Counted from the first letter of the stretch, positions 1-11,800 are shown. The stretch: DNA of 64,000 bases from Symbiodinium sp. CCMP2592 (GCA_905221615.1 CAJNDT010003201.1:277001-341000); one strand, 5' to 3'. Made by a program: numbers and translations. The notes: a model not told the origin generated them from the letters alone.

Positions 1-60
1 CCAACAAACCCCTCAAACCCCAAGCCTTTCTGAACTAGTCAGGCTGAAAAATGAGTGCGC

Positions 61-1315
61 AGTGTCCTTGTAGCGCTTGTTCTCGAAGGTGCCACCAATG
101 GCGGAGCTCGCTTCCACAATGCTAACCTGCAAGTCTGGGTGTCTGGGAGATAGGCTACATGTTTTCCGGGTTTGCTTTAAGGATATGTCAAGCATGTCCT
201 TTGTTCAAAGCCTATGGCTGACATGTTGAAACTTCGGGTGCAAAACATGGGCATATAGGATGTTGGCAAGGGCACCGAATACGTGGCGCTGGAAGGTGGT
301 CAACAGCAAGTTGAGAGATACTGGTGAAAGAAGCGAACACTAAACTGGACCCTGAAGCCTAAACAGAGCGGCCTTCCCTGCATGAATGAAGCTGCGGTGG
401 CTTTAGGCCTAATATTGGTGCGGGGCTGGCAGCTTCGACAAAATGCGCTTGCAGCAGCTTCGAGCGGCTTTCCACTGGCCGCCCAGCCTTGAAGCTGATG
501 CCTATTGTTACCCTGCTACTGCTGCTGCTCCTGCTCCTACATCTACTCCTACAGCATCTACTACGACGACTACTACTACTACTACTACTACTAGTAGTAC
601 TACTCTACTTCTACTTCCTATATTTCTACTACTCCTCCTCCTGCTGCTGCAGCTGCCACCGCTACTTCCAATCGCAATATACTCCGAGGCGACGGATACT
701 CGGCGATCCCCTAGTCCTACTTCTCACAGGGTTTCTGCAGACGACGACCACGACGAGTACCTGTGCCGTTCAAACACATGGCAAACAAAAAAAGCCGACA
801 GTAAGTAAAGGACCATGCGACTTTGTAACCAGGGTAATAATGAGGGTAACTATACTCATAACCCCAATCATTAAGGTACTTATAACCTTACTTACCAAGT
901 CCCATGATCCTCCAAGTAGTGACAACAACACTAGGAGCCGCTCTCATTGTACTCGGTTGCTTGTAGTCATGGACTTGATCCCCAAACCAGAAGTTCTTCA
1001 ATCTGGGGGTAGCTCATCTACCTACGGGTTTTATGTCAAAGATCTTACTAAATAGGGTTTTACATGAGGGTCGCCTCTTTGGTGGACCTCCCTTGCACAC
1101 AAGCATACTTGAAGGGTCATGGGTAGTCATAAGTGGGGCTATATCTAAGGTAACCATAATTAGAACCCATAAAACTACCCATGAACCTCCAAGTACGACT
1201 TTGAAGCTGTGACTTGTGCAGGGACCTCGTGGCCAGCTTGCTGTGCAGTCTTGGCAGTAACCAGTCCGGAGGCACCAGCACCTGTCGCAACCGCGGACTT
1301 GAGGGTTTGAAGCTG
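61..1315 (-). CDS. Flavin monooxygenase-like gene, two exons of the FAD-binding N-terminus (partial)
   Basis: Two minus-strand exons join in phase 0: 1226-1315 (30 codons) and 61-126 (22 codons). The first encodes a Rossmann strand and glycine loop, AVATGAGASGLVTAKTAQQA. The second continues as VSIVEASSAIGGTF followed by ENKRYKDT. Together they give the classic start of an FAD-binding oxygenase (GxGxxG, then the acidic strand end VEAS and the GGTF turn). The first residues of the loop read ATGAG where family members usually have VIGAG. The splice is GAG/gtccct to ttgcag/GTT; the second exon seems to end at a GC donor (ACT/gcgcac, 55-60). The rest of the enzyme lies beyond the window. The intron 127-1225 holds two fold-back elements and an (ACT)n tract. 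An open minus frame around 330-500 was not used because the homology joins the two exons directly. The family call is firm at the level of FAD oxygenase; the substrate is unknown. Confidence 0.62.
550..625. repeat. (ACT)n microsatellite
   Basis: Imperfect ACT/CTA trinucleotide repeat inside the large monooxygenase intron. Long open frames rich in leucine and threonine through it are artefacts of the repeat. Confidence 0.9.
806..918. repeat. Fold-back element, family A
   Basis: About 110-bp near-palindrome. Arms read GGATCATGGGACTTAGTAA against its complement TTACTAAGTCCCATGATCC, with an AT-rich centre containing TATAACC. This is one of more than a dozen copies in the window. No coding capacity, so it behaves like a non-autonomous MITE. 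Confidence 0.75.
1106..1197. repeat. Fold-back element, family B
   Basis: Near-palindrome with arms GGTTCATGGGTAGTTATAAG and the complementary CTACCCATGAACCTCC. Related in layout to family A but with different arms. It lies in the monooxygenase intron. Confidence 0.75.
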
Positions 1316-1614
1316 CTGTAAGGCCCTTAATGATCAGAACAGGCTTTTGGGGGTATAGTGTAGCCCTCCTAATTGTCTAGAGACCACGATGGGTTGCTGT
1401 TGCCAGTTTGCCGACCCACATCTGAGTTTCAGTGCGCTACAGCAAGCGATGTCGAAATGAATGTGTGTCTTGAGCTGTCGTCGTTTGATTGATGATTACA
1501 CACTCGAGATGGCAACACCTTACGGTTGGAATTGCAAGGGATCTACAGTAAAACCTGCAGCCTACACCGTTGGAACCCGTAGCGGACCCAGGTTTTTAGA
1601 GTTCGGACTTGCAG

Positions 1615-1698
1615 CGGTCGAATGTTGAAGGTCGTGCCACAGGCATTCGGCTGCTTCGGCAGATCATCAATGAGGAGGCTTCTGGACTCAGCAACAGG
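1615..1698 (+). CDS. Candidate plus-strand exon, hypothetical protein
   Basis: Twenty-eight codons open on the plus strand between acceptor ttgcag/C and donor AGG/gtaaca. Peptide core GRATGIRLLRQIINEEASGL has purine-first codons and looks amphipathic. The opposite strand is also open here, so strand is not certain. It may belong with the plus-strand terminal exon at 2237-2362. Confidence 0.3.
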
Positions 1699-2236
1699 GT
1701 AACACGAACAATGGTTTCAACGACAGTAATTGATGGCCACAGCGCCGAACTCAGAAGTTCTAAGGCAGCTAAACCTTAAACTTTGAAGCCGCATGACCTG
1801 CAACAATAGCAGCAAACAAAGATTCGGCTTTGGGATTTCAAGATACAGGGTCGTGGGCTTTGTCGGAATACTCTACGGTAGGTTCCCTAAGAGTCAGGCT
1901 CCTTTACGGTTTTCAACAAGGACTTTTGGGCCTTGGCGGGGGCTGGTGTAATGCATAGTGGCCTTTAGAATTATGCAATGGCTGTGGGATATGGCATAGC
2001 GTACTTATAGAGGGACTAGAAGCGGTTGCCGTTTCTAACTAGTCCGACTCCTACATTGCTTGACATTACACCTCTGTCAAACAAAAGCACTTCCCGACCA
2101 CTTTCGGTCCCAAGGCCCCTTTAACCTGTCCCCTGAACTGCCCAGAGCTTTTTCTAACAGCCGAAAACTCAAGGTTTAAGGTTTAGGGCTTAACTTAGGC
2201 TGATAGTTAAACTGTCCGGCGGAAGGGACATCTCAG

Positions 2237-2362
2237 GCCCGTGCCGATGATCAATATCCGCATGGTGCAGCAACACCGCAATTTCCGCGCACGGGCGGTG
2301 GGCTTGTGTTCTTGCTGCTAGTGCTTGTGATCTTTGCAAACCTTGCCGTCTGGTCACCCTAA
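2237..2362 (+). CDS. Candidate plus-strand last exon with C-terminal membrane helix
   Basis: Forty-two codons including the stop TAA at 2360-2362, after an acceptor tctcag/G. The peptide has a short hydrophilic part (ADDQYPHGAATPQFPRTGGG), then a hydrophobic stretch LVFLLLVLVIFANLAVW near the end, as in tail-anchored or single-pass membrane proteins. No family was recognised. If real, it converges on the minus-strand exons at 2795 and above. Confidence 0.35.
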   Translation, partial: ARADDQYPHGAATPQFPRTGGGLVFLLLVLVIFANLAVWSP

Positions 2363-2794
2363 GCCTTGTGTGCATCAAAGTTGCATCGACTCGGCTAAAC
2401 AGATTTCGACAGTTCCGTCCAGTGCTTGTGTCGGCTTAGGACTAGGACATAGGGTCTAAGTCTAGGCTCACTCATCCCAGCCGGGTCTCTTTTTATTCTT
2501 TTTTAAGTTGAGCTCAGTGAGCTGAAACTGCAAGTCTGACCGAGCATGGCCTGTGCTTGAGCCAAGCCTCCCGCAATGCAAAAGCAGCACAGCAGAGGCT
2601 CCCAAAGACAAATCCTCACACTCTGCATACTTGTTTGTAAAGACTGTCAAATGTCCAAAACTGAAACTTTAAATGCATAAACCCCCGTTGGTCCCTAAAC
2701 CCCAAGCGGAGAAAAACAACCCACCCAACCCTGTAGAACCCTGAACCCTTAACCCCAAACCCTACAGAACCCTAGGAAGGCATCTGATCTGCAC

Positions 2795-2866
2795 CTCGGC
2801 CGCCCGGTCGCCAGGTGCTTTGACCGCAAGTGCCTGCAGGCTCCCGGGTTTCTTGCGGCCGTCAAC
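2795..2866 (-). CDS. Orphan exon, 24 codons
   Basis: Open in phase 0 between ccagag/GTT and GAG/gtgcag. The peptide starts VDGRKKPGSLQALAVK and is basic then acidic. It could be an upstream exon of the monooxygenase gene or part of the preceding gene; the joining phase to 3828-3955 does not fit directly, so at least one exon is missing between them. No family recognised. Confidence 0.4.
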
Positions 2867-2884
2867 CTCTGGCCTAAAACACCT

Positions 2885-2994
2885 ACTTACAGGATCATGG
2901 GACTTAGTCAGTAAGGTTATAAGTACCTTAATTGGGGTTCTAAGTATAGTTGCCCTAATTATAACCCTAGTTACTAACTCCCATGTAAGTACCT
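2885..2994. repeat. Fold-back element, family A
   Basis: Near-palindromic copy with arms around GGATCATGGGACTTAGT and CTAACTCCCATG. The right arm has lost the GATCC part. Confidence 0.7.
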
Positions 2995-3054
2995 GCTTTA
3001 AGGAATTGTATATAGAAACTCTGACAAGGAATCCTAAAAAAGGTAGGTCTTAGA

Positions 3055-3131
3055 AGGGGCCCCCACCCTGTAATAGTGGTATAATAGGAATATAACAGGA
3101 TCCTTATAGTCACTATTACAGGGTGGGGGCA
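3055..3131. repeat. Fold-back element, family D
   Basis: Inverted repeat CCCCCACCCTGTAATAGTG / CACTATTACAGGGTGGGGG with a short AT-rich centre. A second copy in the opposite orientation is at 27419-27507. Confidence 0.75.
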
Positions 3132-3416
3132 GCTTCAAACGTAGGTGGTTTTTGGCTACAGGCAGGGTTTTAGCATGGCTCTATTGATGTAGGGGGCTTG
3201 AAGAATTAGAACAGCATGTTGCGGGGCTGAGCAAGGGTTGTGAAGGGTCCACTGCAGGGGCCTGAGCGACTAGAAGAATCGTCTTTTTATATCTTCACGG
3301 ACTATAAGGGGGTTTTTCGATATCACGGACTATAAGAAGTTTTATCGACTTGAAATCTGCTTCAACAATCACAAAACTTCGTACGGAGGAACATGACGAC
3401 CTGTCCATACTTCTCA

Positions 3417-3524
3417 TTGCTTATAACAGAAGGGTACGAGTGAGGTACGTACTACTTCAAAGTCAAATCCCAACCGAGGAGTACCTATGACCCTTGCTGG
3501 GTCCAACGGGCCTTGAAGTAGACC
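3417..3524 (-). CDS. Orphan exon, about 36 codons
   Basis: Open minus-strand frame after acceptor aagcag/G, running to a TGA at 3414-3416. The peptide begins GLLQGPLDPARVIGTPRLGF. Two internal GT donors (gtactc, gtacct) could end it earlier. No family recognised. Confidence 0.33.
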
Positions 3525-3827
3525 CTGCTTGGTAAAAGCATCCCCTTATTGTCAGCTGTACCCTAAACCCTAAACCCCCTAAAACCCGAAACCCCAACAT
3601 AGTAGTTCTATGAAGCACCCGAAAAGGCTTGGGACTGAGGGAGCTGCAAAGCGGCAGTAGAGAGGGTGCGGTAGCTACAGCCGCAGAAGATGTTGGGATT
3701 AGAGTTTCGAGGGATTTTAAAGTGCAAAAGCTTCAGGCTATTTCGGGCGTTCGGATGTTCTTTGGGGCGATATTATTCTGTTTGTTTTCCTTCTCCCGCT
3801 GCTTTTTGTTTGGAGATCTTGGTCCAC

Positions 3828-3955
3828 CTCTTTGGAGATCTTGGTCCAGCGGCTGCTTCTTCACCACCGCGTTTGCTGGCAGCTCCGTCGGCGACGCCAC
3901 GTCTTCTGTCTTGACCGTGCCCTCAAAGGGGCCCAAGGATGGCGTCGAATTGGGG
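3828..3955 (-). CDS. Orphan exon, low-complexity acidic/proline linker
   Basis: Frame open from acceptor ctacag/C to donor GAG/gtggac. The peptide includes GPFEGTVKTEDVASPTELPA followed by a KKQPLDQDLQ stretch, as in disordered linkers. A 16-bp motif, tggagatcttggtcca, is tandemly duplicated at its 3' edge. Likely part of a minus-strand host gene interrupted by the retrotransposon. Confidence 0.4.
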
Positions 3956-4293
3956 CTGTAGGAAGTTGCAGTTGCCAGTGCTTTGGTGGGTTTTAGGAGT
4001 CTTGCGCTTTTTCAGGCCGTTTAGGTCTTTAAGGCTTTCGGGTGTTTGGGGTTCAGGCTTCGGGGTTTAGGGCGCTGCTTATGGCCCTGGGGCTCTAGGG
4101 TGATTGGGCTCAGAGTACTGGGAAACGGCTTGCATCCACTTACTTAAGGGATCGGGGGCTTAGCCATTAGGGACGTAAGTGCCTGAACGGCGACTACATA
4201 AATTCGCGAATGGTTACCTGAACTCTGAACAAAACAACCTAGAGGCCCTACATCCTAAACACTAAATCCACCCCAAAACCCAACCCCACTGCT

Positions 4294-4380
4294 TGGAGGA
4301 GCGAGGGCAGCGTCAGCGATGCAGCGGAGGATCATGCAGGACATGTCGCACTCAAAGACACTCCGCACTGGTGCCGTGAG
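4294..4380 (-). CDS. Orphan exon just 3' of the retrotransposon
   Basis: After acceptor aacag/CTC the frame reads LTAPVRSVFECDMSCMILRC and continues open, with several cysteines. It lies about 230 bp outside the target-site duplication, so it is host DNA. The donor is unclear (a GC donor after GCCCTC is possible). Confidence 0.35.
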
Positions 4381-4441
4381 CTGTTCCCCATGAAGGCGAG
4401 CTGCACTTGATCACAGCGGGGGAAGGCGTTCAGGGAAAGCC

Positions 4442-4507
4442 GACGTCGGCACCATCGAGCTGCCTGCAAGTCTCCCAAACCGCGAAGTAGGCAAAGAGAA
4501 ATCTCTT
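4442..4507 (-). CDS. Orphan exon next to the retrotransposon
   Basis: Open frame after TCTGAAG/AGA reads RFLFAYFAVWETCRQLDGAD. It could join 4294-4380 through a roughly 60-nt intron starting at a GC donor. Function unknown. It shows that the element lies in an intron of a gene read in the same direction. Confidence 0.33.
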
Positions 4508-4607
4508 CAGACATACGGCGGATGTGCACTACGACCTGAAGCCGCAGACCCCAAACACTATACCGCAAGACCTCCTTGCAAAGCAAACCTTGAAACCGGA
4601 ATGTACC

Positions 4608-4620
4608 CCTGACCCCCCCT
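4608..4620. repeat. Target-site duplication (3' side of retrotransposon)
   Basis: CCTGACCCCCCCT, identical over 13 bp to 24885-24897. The sequence changes at both repeats from low-GC, TTTAGGG-type host DNA or host exons to uniformly GC-rich element DNA. Confidence 0.8.
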
Positions 4621-4807
4621 TCTTCACTTCGCAGCGTAGGGGTTCTAGTCCCGTGCTAAGACAAGACGGACCAAAAACTGGGAGACCCAGCAGTCCTGGA
4701 AAAACGGAGACTTACTGCTCCTGCATGCAACACACGAAACCAAGGTGAAACGGGACGAGCCGGCAAGAGGGAGGACCAAACCGCTAACCTGCCGACTCGG
4801 CAACAAC

Positions 4808-5815
4808 TTACAGAAGCTGGTGAGGGAAGGCCAGACGGCGAGGAGAAGCGCCAGACAGGCGCCCAACCGCAAGAAGAGCCAAGGCATGGGCAGCGACCTC
4901 AGGCAGGCAGAACACTGTGCCAAAGCCAAGCACAGGAACCGCCGAGGTCCCAACCGCATCAGGCGACGCACGGCGCAGAAGCTTCCAAAAGGCAGCGGGG
5001 AGCGGTCGCGCACTCCAAAGTACGGCACCAAACCGCACCTGGCGGAGAAGGTGCAAGAAAGTAAGCATCCGCCGCAAGAAGAGAATGCGACCCGAAGCAA
5101 AATGCCCAAACCCAGCGGGGCCACACCCGTCTGGGCAAGGTGACGGACGCTCCTCTTTGCGTAAGAAGGCCGAGAGACGCCAGACCTCCGGCGACCATGG
5201 GTGCTGCGTGTCAAGCGCCAAGAACACCCGCCAACAAGTAGCCCAGCTGTCCGGCAAGCACCAAATCGCGGGTGGCACACCATCCCACCGGCAAGACAGG
5301 ACCGAAGTCTCACAGTCGGGAGGAAACTCAACGAAGCGGTACACCACATGAGGAAGAGTTGACGAGGGCATGACCCGGGAATCAAGTCCAAGCGAGCTTC
5401 TGAGAGACCCAACGGGGGCAGATTCCGGACGAGGGAACAGCTCCGGCATGGCAGCAGACGCGGCAGACGCTGCAGGCGGCGCAAGCAGGGAAGGCGGAAG
5501 TCCAGCGTCAACAGACACGGGCGGAGAGACTGCAGGAGCACTGTCAGAGTTACGCCGGAAGGGTACCACGGGCGAGGAGCGGGCACCATCGGCAAAGCCC
5601 GGCCCGGGTGCAAGCAAACTCAGCTCTGCCGAGAGCTCGGCCTCCGTGCAGCATCTTTCCTCAGCCGCAGCAAGGCGTTGAGCTGCGGTTGCGTTCAAAG
5701 GCCCACAAATCCGAAAGACTGGTGCACGCGCGTGGCCTTGCTTGCCACGCCGTTTTGTGCCAGAGCCATACTCGTAGACAGGCCCTATACACAACAGCGG
5801 AGGCCATGTTCGCAC
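4808..5815 (-). pseudogene. Possible -1 frame continuation after the large ORF stop
   Basis: A frame in -1 register overlaps the last 31 nt of the 3824-codon ORF and stays open for about 335 codons. Its first part is credible protein (IGPVYEYGSGTKRRGKQ, then alanine/serine/proline-rich linkers), the second half is Leu/Arg/Trp-rich and looks like non-coding GC-rich sequence. No slippery heptamer is visible before the TAG. It may be a former C-terminal extension cut off by a frameshift, or simply an open 3' UTR. Confidence 0.25.
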
Positions 5816-8800
5816 TCAGGGGTGTGAAGCAGATGATAGCGGAGCCGAGCTGCATTGTGGAATTCCGTCAGACACCACAGGCAGACAGTACCGAGGGTAT
5901 ATTGAGTGCACAAGGCAACTCGGCCATGCAACCTGTGCATGTGCGCTGCGAGGGCGTGAGCCGACGCAAGTGTCGCCCCACATTCTGAACAAATCCGCGG
6001 GGAGGCAAGGCCGATGACCCGCTTCGGCGTGGGGCTCTCGTGACTCTTCCAGGCACGTTGAAGGGCAAGAAGCATAGTGCCTGAACGGCTAATTTTCCGG
6101 CAGGCCGTAAGGAGCTTCTTGAGGTGTCGCCGTATCCCCAGTAGAGTGGGCTCCCCTGGCTGGAGCGCAGGGAGACCGGAGGCAGGCCAGACACGACGCG
6201 CTGCCTCAGCAAGCAAGGAGGCCCATTCACCTCCGCGATCCCAGCTTGCTTGGAAAAGTTCGAAGGCCTCAGTTGACCGTCCGGAGACAATCCGGCATAA
6301 CAGACGGACCCGGGCAATGATAACGGCGCATTCAACATCCAAAACACCCGTACATGCTCGCAGTTGGGCTGAGGCTACATGGCGACCAGCATCCCAAGCC
6401 CCAACGAGTTGTCGGAGGCACTTGTCTAGAAACCCATGAAGAGGGCCCCAGGCCCGCTCTGAACGAGCAAGAGTCGTGGCAAGCGAAGAATAAGCGGCGG
6501 GAAGGGTCCGCCCTTGCAGCCACACAAGCTTCAAGGGCCACGGAAGGTGAGGGGAGTGGACCAGCCCGGCTGCTTGGGTCCAGATAGCGTTGCCTCGAGC
6601 GGCTGCAGCCTCGATATCTCGACGACCGGTGTCGCGACAACGCTGCGCGACGCCGAGGTATTTGTATTCAGGTACAACCCTGATAGATCTGCCATCAGGA
6701 AGGTCGAGGCGAGGTTCAGGCGACAGAAGCTCTTTCCTGGCGGCATTGGCCCCAGCTCCCTGGAGGTGGACAAGGGCCTCCGTCTTTCCAGGGCCAAGAT
6801 TAACCCGGAAACGAAAAGCCTCGAACACCTGTAACACAATGGCACACAAGCGACGGAGCTTCGTGACAGCCCACGCGGCTCGGATGAAGTCAACAAGGAG
6901 ACACAGATCATCTGCCCACGCGATCTGCAGCGAGGCGTCGGGCTGACCCAGAGCATCGGCAGATGCAGTGTGGACAATGTCCTCAGCAAGAAGGGCATGA
7001 TGGAGGCACTGCAAGATCACGGCAAACAGGGCGCCGAAAAGAACATCAGCCAAGCCATCGCCGGGCCGGGAGCCGCGGCTGGCAATGATAGCTTGCGGTT
7101 GCCCAACCATCCGCCAAAAGGAACATTCCACACAGTCACGCAAGAGGGCGACCTGATCTTCGGGGACTCCTAACCCGGTCAGTACGCCATCCTGAATAAG
7201 TCGGTGAACATGTCTGGGAAGCTGGAGCCCCTGCAAAGCAGAGTCAAGATCACGACCTTGGAAAAGCAGGAGTCGGTCAGCTTCATAATAGGCGGCTTGA
7301 ATGTCAACAAACAATGCGGCCCATGAGTGCCCGCGGACGGAAGCCAAGTCAACAGCGGACCGGAAGACACTTAAGGCGAGGCCAGTATCGATTCCCTTCC
7401 TGCCACCCAGTTGGGTGGGGAAATAATGGGCAATGACTTCCTGACCCAGTGTGGACCTCAGCTGCGAGTGCCATAGCTTTGCGACGCCGTTGAGCATGGC
7501 AATCGACCGAAAATTAGCCGGGATGTGGGCCGGGCCTTTCTTATGCAGAGCCCCGACAATAGAAGCTTTGAAGTGCAGGGGCTCGGCTTCTCCCCATGCC
7601 ATGCGCAGCCACATGGGCCACAGCCAACGGCCGGCCCGGTCCGGGCAGGCTTTCCAAATTTCATTTCTAATGTGGTCAGGCCCGGGGGCCTTGCCCCGTC
7701 GCTGTGCCCTGCACATATGTTCAACGTCAAGGAGAGTGGGCACAGCAGCCGCGCATGCAGGTCGTGGTAGGGTGGCCCAGTGTGAAAAGGCCATTTGTAA
7801 CTGATCATCAGAAACAGGACGTCCCCCTTCCTGCTGTTGAAACTGCAACTGGAGCTGTTCGTCAATATCAAAGCCACTGGCGGCCCGGACATCACGCTTT
7901 TGTTTAGCACCTTTAGATGCCCACGAAAGCTTGGCAACAGCTTCCGAAGGCCGCCCGGTGGCATGCCAATGATCAATGGCCCCGACCAAAAGCGACTCGA
8001 AGTAAGCCTGCTTGTCCTGGCGAGCCTGCGCATGGGCCTGGGCCCGCAGTTTAAAGCAAACGTGGGCGTAATGAGCCCGCAGCATCTGAGTCTGGTGGCG
8101 TTCCCATCTGGGAACCCCAGGCGTCTGCGGTCGCCACGAATGAAAGGCAATGCGGCAGAGCTGCAGTCGCTGGAGGGCCGAGATTCGTCGGAGCTCAGCC
8201 CGGGCATCCCGAAGCGTAGTGAGCAGTACTTCGGCTGCTACAGAGAGGTATGGCTGCCGCCGGAGAAAGGGTGGCCGTGCAGGCAGCTGCTTGACGGCAG
8301 CATCATGGGCGTCGCAAAGCCGTTGGACTTGTTCTTCACAAGTGCCTGAAAAGGTGTCCCCCAGCAGGGACCACATCGTAGAGGCAACCCGATCACCACT
8401 CGCGGGTGCATATGGGCAACGTGATTGCACCCTCCTCCCGCGACGCCCGCAGACTTCAATCAGGGCAGTGATAGGCATATGGTCCCTGGATTCCCCATTC
8501 AGAATGTCGAACTCAGGATACTGTCGGTGGGCCTGAACCGTGATCCCGCTTGAGACGAGCAGGTGGTCTAGCCGTTGGGTCTTGCCGCCTGTGTGTTGCC
8601 ACGTCCAAGTAGGACCAGAGTGAATCTCTGCCCAAGTCCCGGGCGCGGCCAATGAGGCATCGTGCAGGCACGCCAAGAGAAGGTCATCATTCAAACGTGG
8701 GGGCCGCAGGGAGAGTAAATCGCCAACAAGGACCTCATCCTCGTCGCGCCCTACAATGTCAGCATTGGCATCCACGCCGATTATCACAGTCCCCCGGTTA

Positions 8801-11800
8801 CAGGCCGAAAGCAAGTGGACTCGAAAATCACCCCAAAACCGCCGCGCTTCCGCCTCCGGCCTCTCCGAGTGTGGGGCATGGGCAGCAACAAGGGTGATCG
8901 GTAGTTCGGCACGTTGACACTGTACTAACAACATGCGTGGGTCGGCATGGCGAATCCGAAAGTCATCCAACGATAGGGCCGGCTGTAGCAGATCCGGGCG
9001 GATCCAAATTTCTACCCCATACAGTCCCTTCTCGGCACCAGAGCGAAAGCTTAGGAAGCCGTGAGAGGACCATCGGCCTGGCCGACTGCGACACTCTTGG
9101 AGAAACGCAATCTGAACATCCAAGGCCTGCAGCTGCTTGGCTAGGTAGACCCGACGTTGACCGTGGCCTTCGCGGTTGAAGAAGGACACATCTACATCTT
9201 TAATAGTCTGGATGTTAGCCTGCACAACCCTGAAATTGATGCGAAGCGGTGTGGGGCAGTCAGGTTCGCCTGTCGGAGGGGCCGACGACAGAGGCTGACG
9301 ACTCTCCGCGGCAGGTGGTTGTGCAGGCGGTGACTCCCACCCCGCAGGCCGCCAGTGAAGGCCATGTGGGCCAAGCTGAGCGCGCGGTAGGAGCCACATC
9401 AATGGGGCACAGGCAGCGAGTGTATCCCCAAAGGTTGGCAGCAGACGACACCAACCTGCTGTGGCACACCTGGAGTGCAGGCTGGCATACCCGGCCAACG
9501 CGTCAACAATTTCATTGACCAGGGCCCCAGCGTGCCCCGGGACATGGCGGAAGTGAGTGGCACACCGGGACTGGACGCCCTGCCAAAGAGCTCGGCAAAC
9601 TTGAGAGTGCACAAGGGTGGCTGCGGCATGGCCACAAGCGACCTGCAGAGCGGCACTGTTATCGACTGCTATAGTGACTTGCCTGGGTGCATGACCCGTA
9701 TGGAGTAGGAGGTGGTCCCACCAAGCCGTAAGCCACGCAGCAGCTGAGACTAGGGCACTCAGTTCCCCAGCATAGGAGCGGAGATCCGTACCTCCCTCCG
9801 GCAAACTGGGAAGCCAAGGGGTCATTCCCAGGGCACCAGCATCCCAACCGACACGGTACCAAGCACCTTTCCAACAACACCAGGCTGCAAAGGCCCATCC
9901 ACCGGAGTGGGTGCCACTTCCATCAGTTGCGATAAGGACCTCATCAGGGGCTCCACCAGCCCAGGGTGGGAATCGCTGCCATCCGCCGTGGTACATGCCT
10001 GGTAAGAGAGCGGGGAGGTGAAGGGGCAGCGGCCGAGCAAGATAATGAGCAGCTAAGCCGGCATAATGATAGCCAGCGTCATTAAGGTCGATAGAGCAGC
10101 TATCATGGCGCGCAGCTCTAGCTGCTCCTGGGGGCCCGTAGACCGCAGGGGCTCCCCAGGCACGCCCGTACACGTCGCTAAGAGATGATTCCCAAGACGA
10201 GAAAGCACGTCCGCTGAGTTGGGAGATCCCGGGATCGGGATATATGACAATTTCCGGTCTCCATGCATGGGGGTGTGGCATAGGGCCCGACCCAACAAAC
10301 AGGGGCAACCAGAGCAGGCCGAGAATGTAAAAGGCGGGCCGGCACCGCAGCCTTGCACCCTGGGTAAGAAAGCCTATCCAAAGACCTAGCCCGGGAATCC
10401 CAGTGGTTCGCCGGCCAAAATCATCCCCATCGCGGGGTGCATAAGGACTGAGACATACCTCAGTCGCGCAAACCCGAGGGGGGTACGTGCAAGCCAGTGT
10501 GTGTGCAATCGTACCTTGTGTACTCTCTTCTACCAGATGCAGACCCAGAGGGTCGACCCGAACAGCGGGAACCCATCTAGAAAAGCTGAAAGGTGCAAGA
10601 GAGGGAAAGAAGGTCCCCCTGCTGGGGTCCCATCGCTCACCTCGTACGGTAGGTACGCAGAGCGGCAAGACTGCCCCAGATTGCCAGGCAAATATAAGGC
10701 CCGGCTCAAGTACTTTAAAGGGGTGCCCCCAAAACGCGAAGGCGGCCGCAAACTGTACCGTGGGCCATTCCAGGGTCTGCGGCTGACGAAGGCGAGGATA
10801 CCAAGAAACGCTGTCAAGGCAGAGCACATCCCCAGAGCGCAGATAAAGAATGGGAGATCTGGAGAGAGAGGTACCTCTCCATGCAGCTGGAGTGGCGGAA
10901 ACGGAAGAGGCTAAAGGTGCGAACGCACGGAGACGATCTAAGACTTCCTGGGGCGAAGCTCGCCATGGCAGCATAACAGCACGCGAGCTCACTCCGCCGT
11001 GAAGGAGCACAATCACAGAGTCCGGGTCCGGAGGGGCCGGGACCCAGTCAATGAAGGCAACATGCTGAGTCGGGCGTACTCGAACGAAATGATCCCATGC
11101 AGGGATACTATGGCGTAGCACGTCCGGGCATCGGTGCGATGGCCCAGGAAAGGGCCCCTGCACCATCCCAGCAGGATTCCAGACCCGATGCAAGTACTCA
11201 GTGTTGGTCCCACTGGCCGGAGTGCGGACTGCACGAACCTCCGGGGTGAGAATAAAAAGGAGACTGGCGCCTCCCAAACACGGCCACCGCCAAAGCAGTG
11301 AAAGCGAAAGGGCGATCCACACGGGGAGTTGTTCCCGAGGAGAAGTCCCTGACACAACATCCCCGTTGCGCAGAAGGGTGCCGTGGCGAAGCTCGGCCTT
11401 AGGGACCCCAAGGACTTGCGGTTGTGAGGGCAGAGTAGGCAGCGCAGTCCAAAGCTGCCACGCATCAACACAGGCTGGAATCTCACTGCAGAAGCACCCA
11501 ACAGAGGATTCAACTATAACAGTTACATCATCTGCCGATTGGGAGCATTGGACTAGATGGGGCAGGTCGTCGGCGGCCCACGGAACTGGCGCCCAGCGAC
11601 CCGGGAACCGCTGGGCAAACACACCCTCAAAGGTGAGGTCCAAGGCATTCCATCGAGCCAGGGCCGGGATGCGAGAGCGGAGTGGCCGCACCGAAGGTCG
11701 CCATAAGACTACCTCAATCGTAGAGGAAACAGAGAAATCGACGGACCAAATTGCACAGTGCCGAAGCTGGGTCGCAGTGGCAAAGCAAGGCGGGGAGTAC

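Noticed and set aside
443-1055. Leucine/threonine-rich open frames
   Set aside because: They read through an (ACT)n tract and have no credible protein on either side.
3629-3750. Plus-strand exon ELQSGSREGAVATAAEDVG
   Set aside because: The minus strand is equally open here (SSAAVATAPSLLPLCSS), and no clear splice sites or continuation were found.
4645-5613. 322-codon minus frame after the LINE ORF
   Set aside because: Leu/Arg/Cys/Ser-rich composition typical of an out-of-frame GC-rich region; overlaps a better -1 frame.
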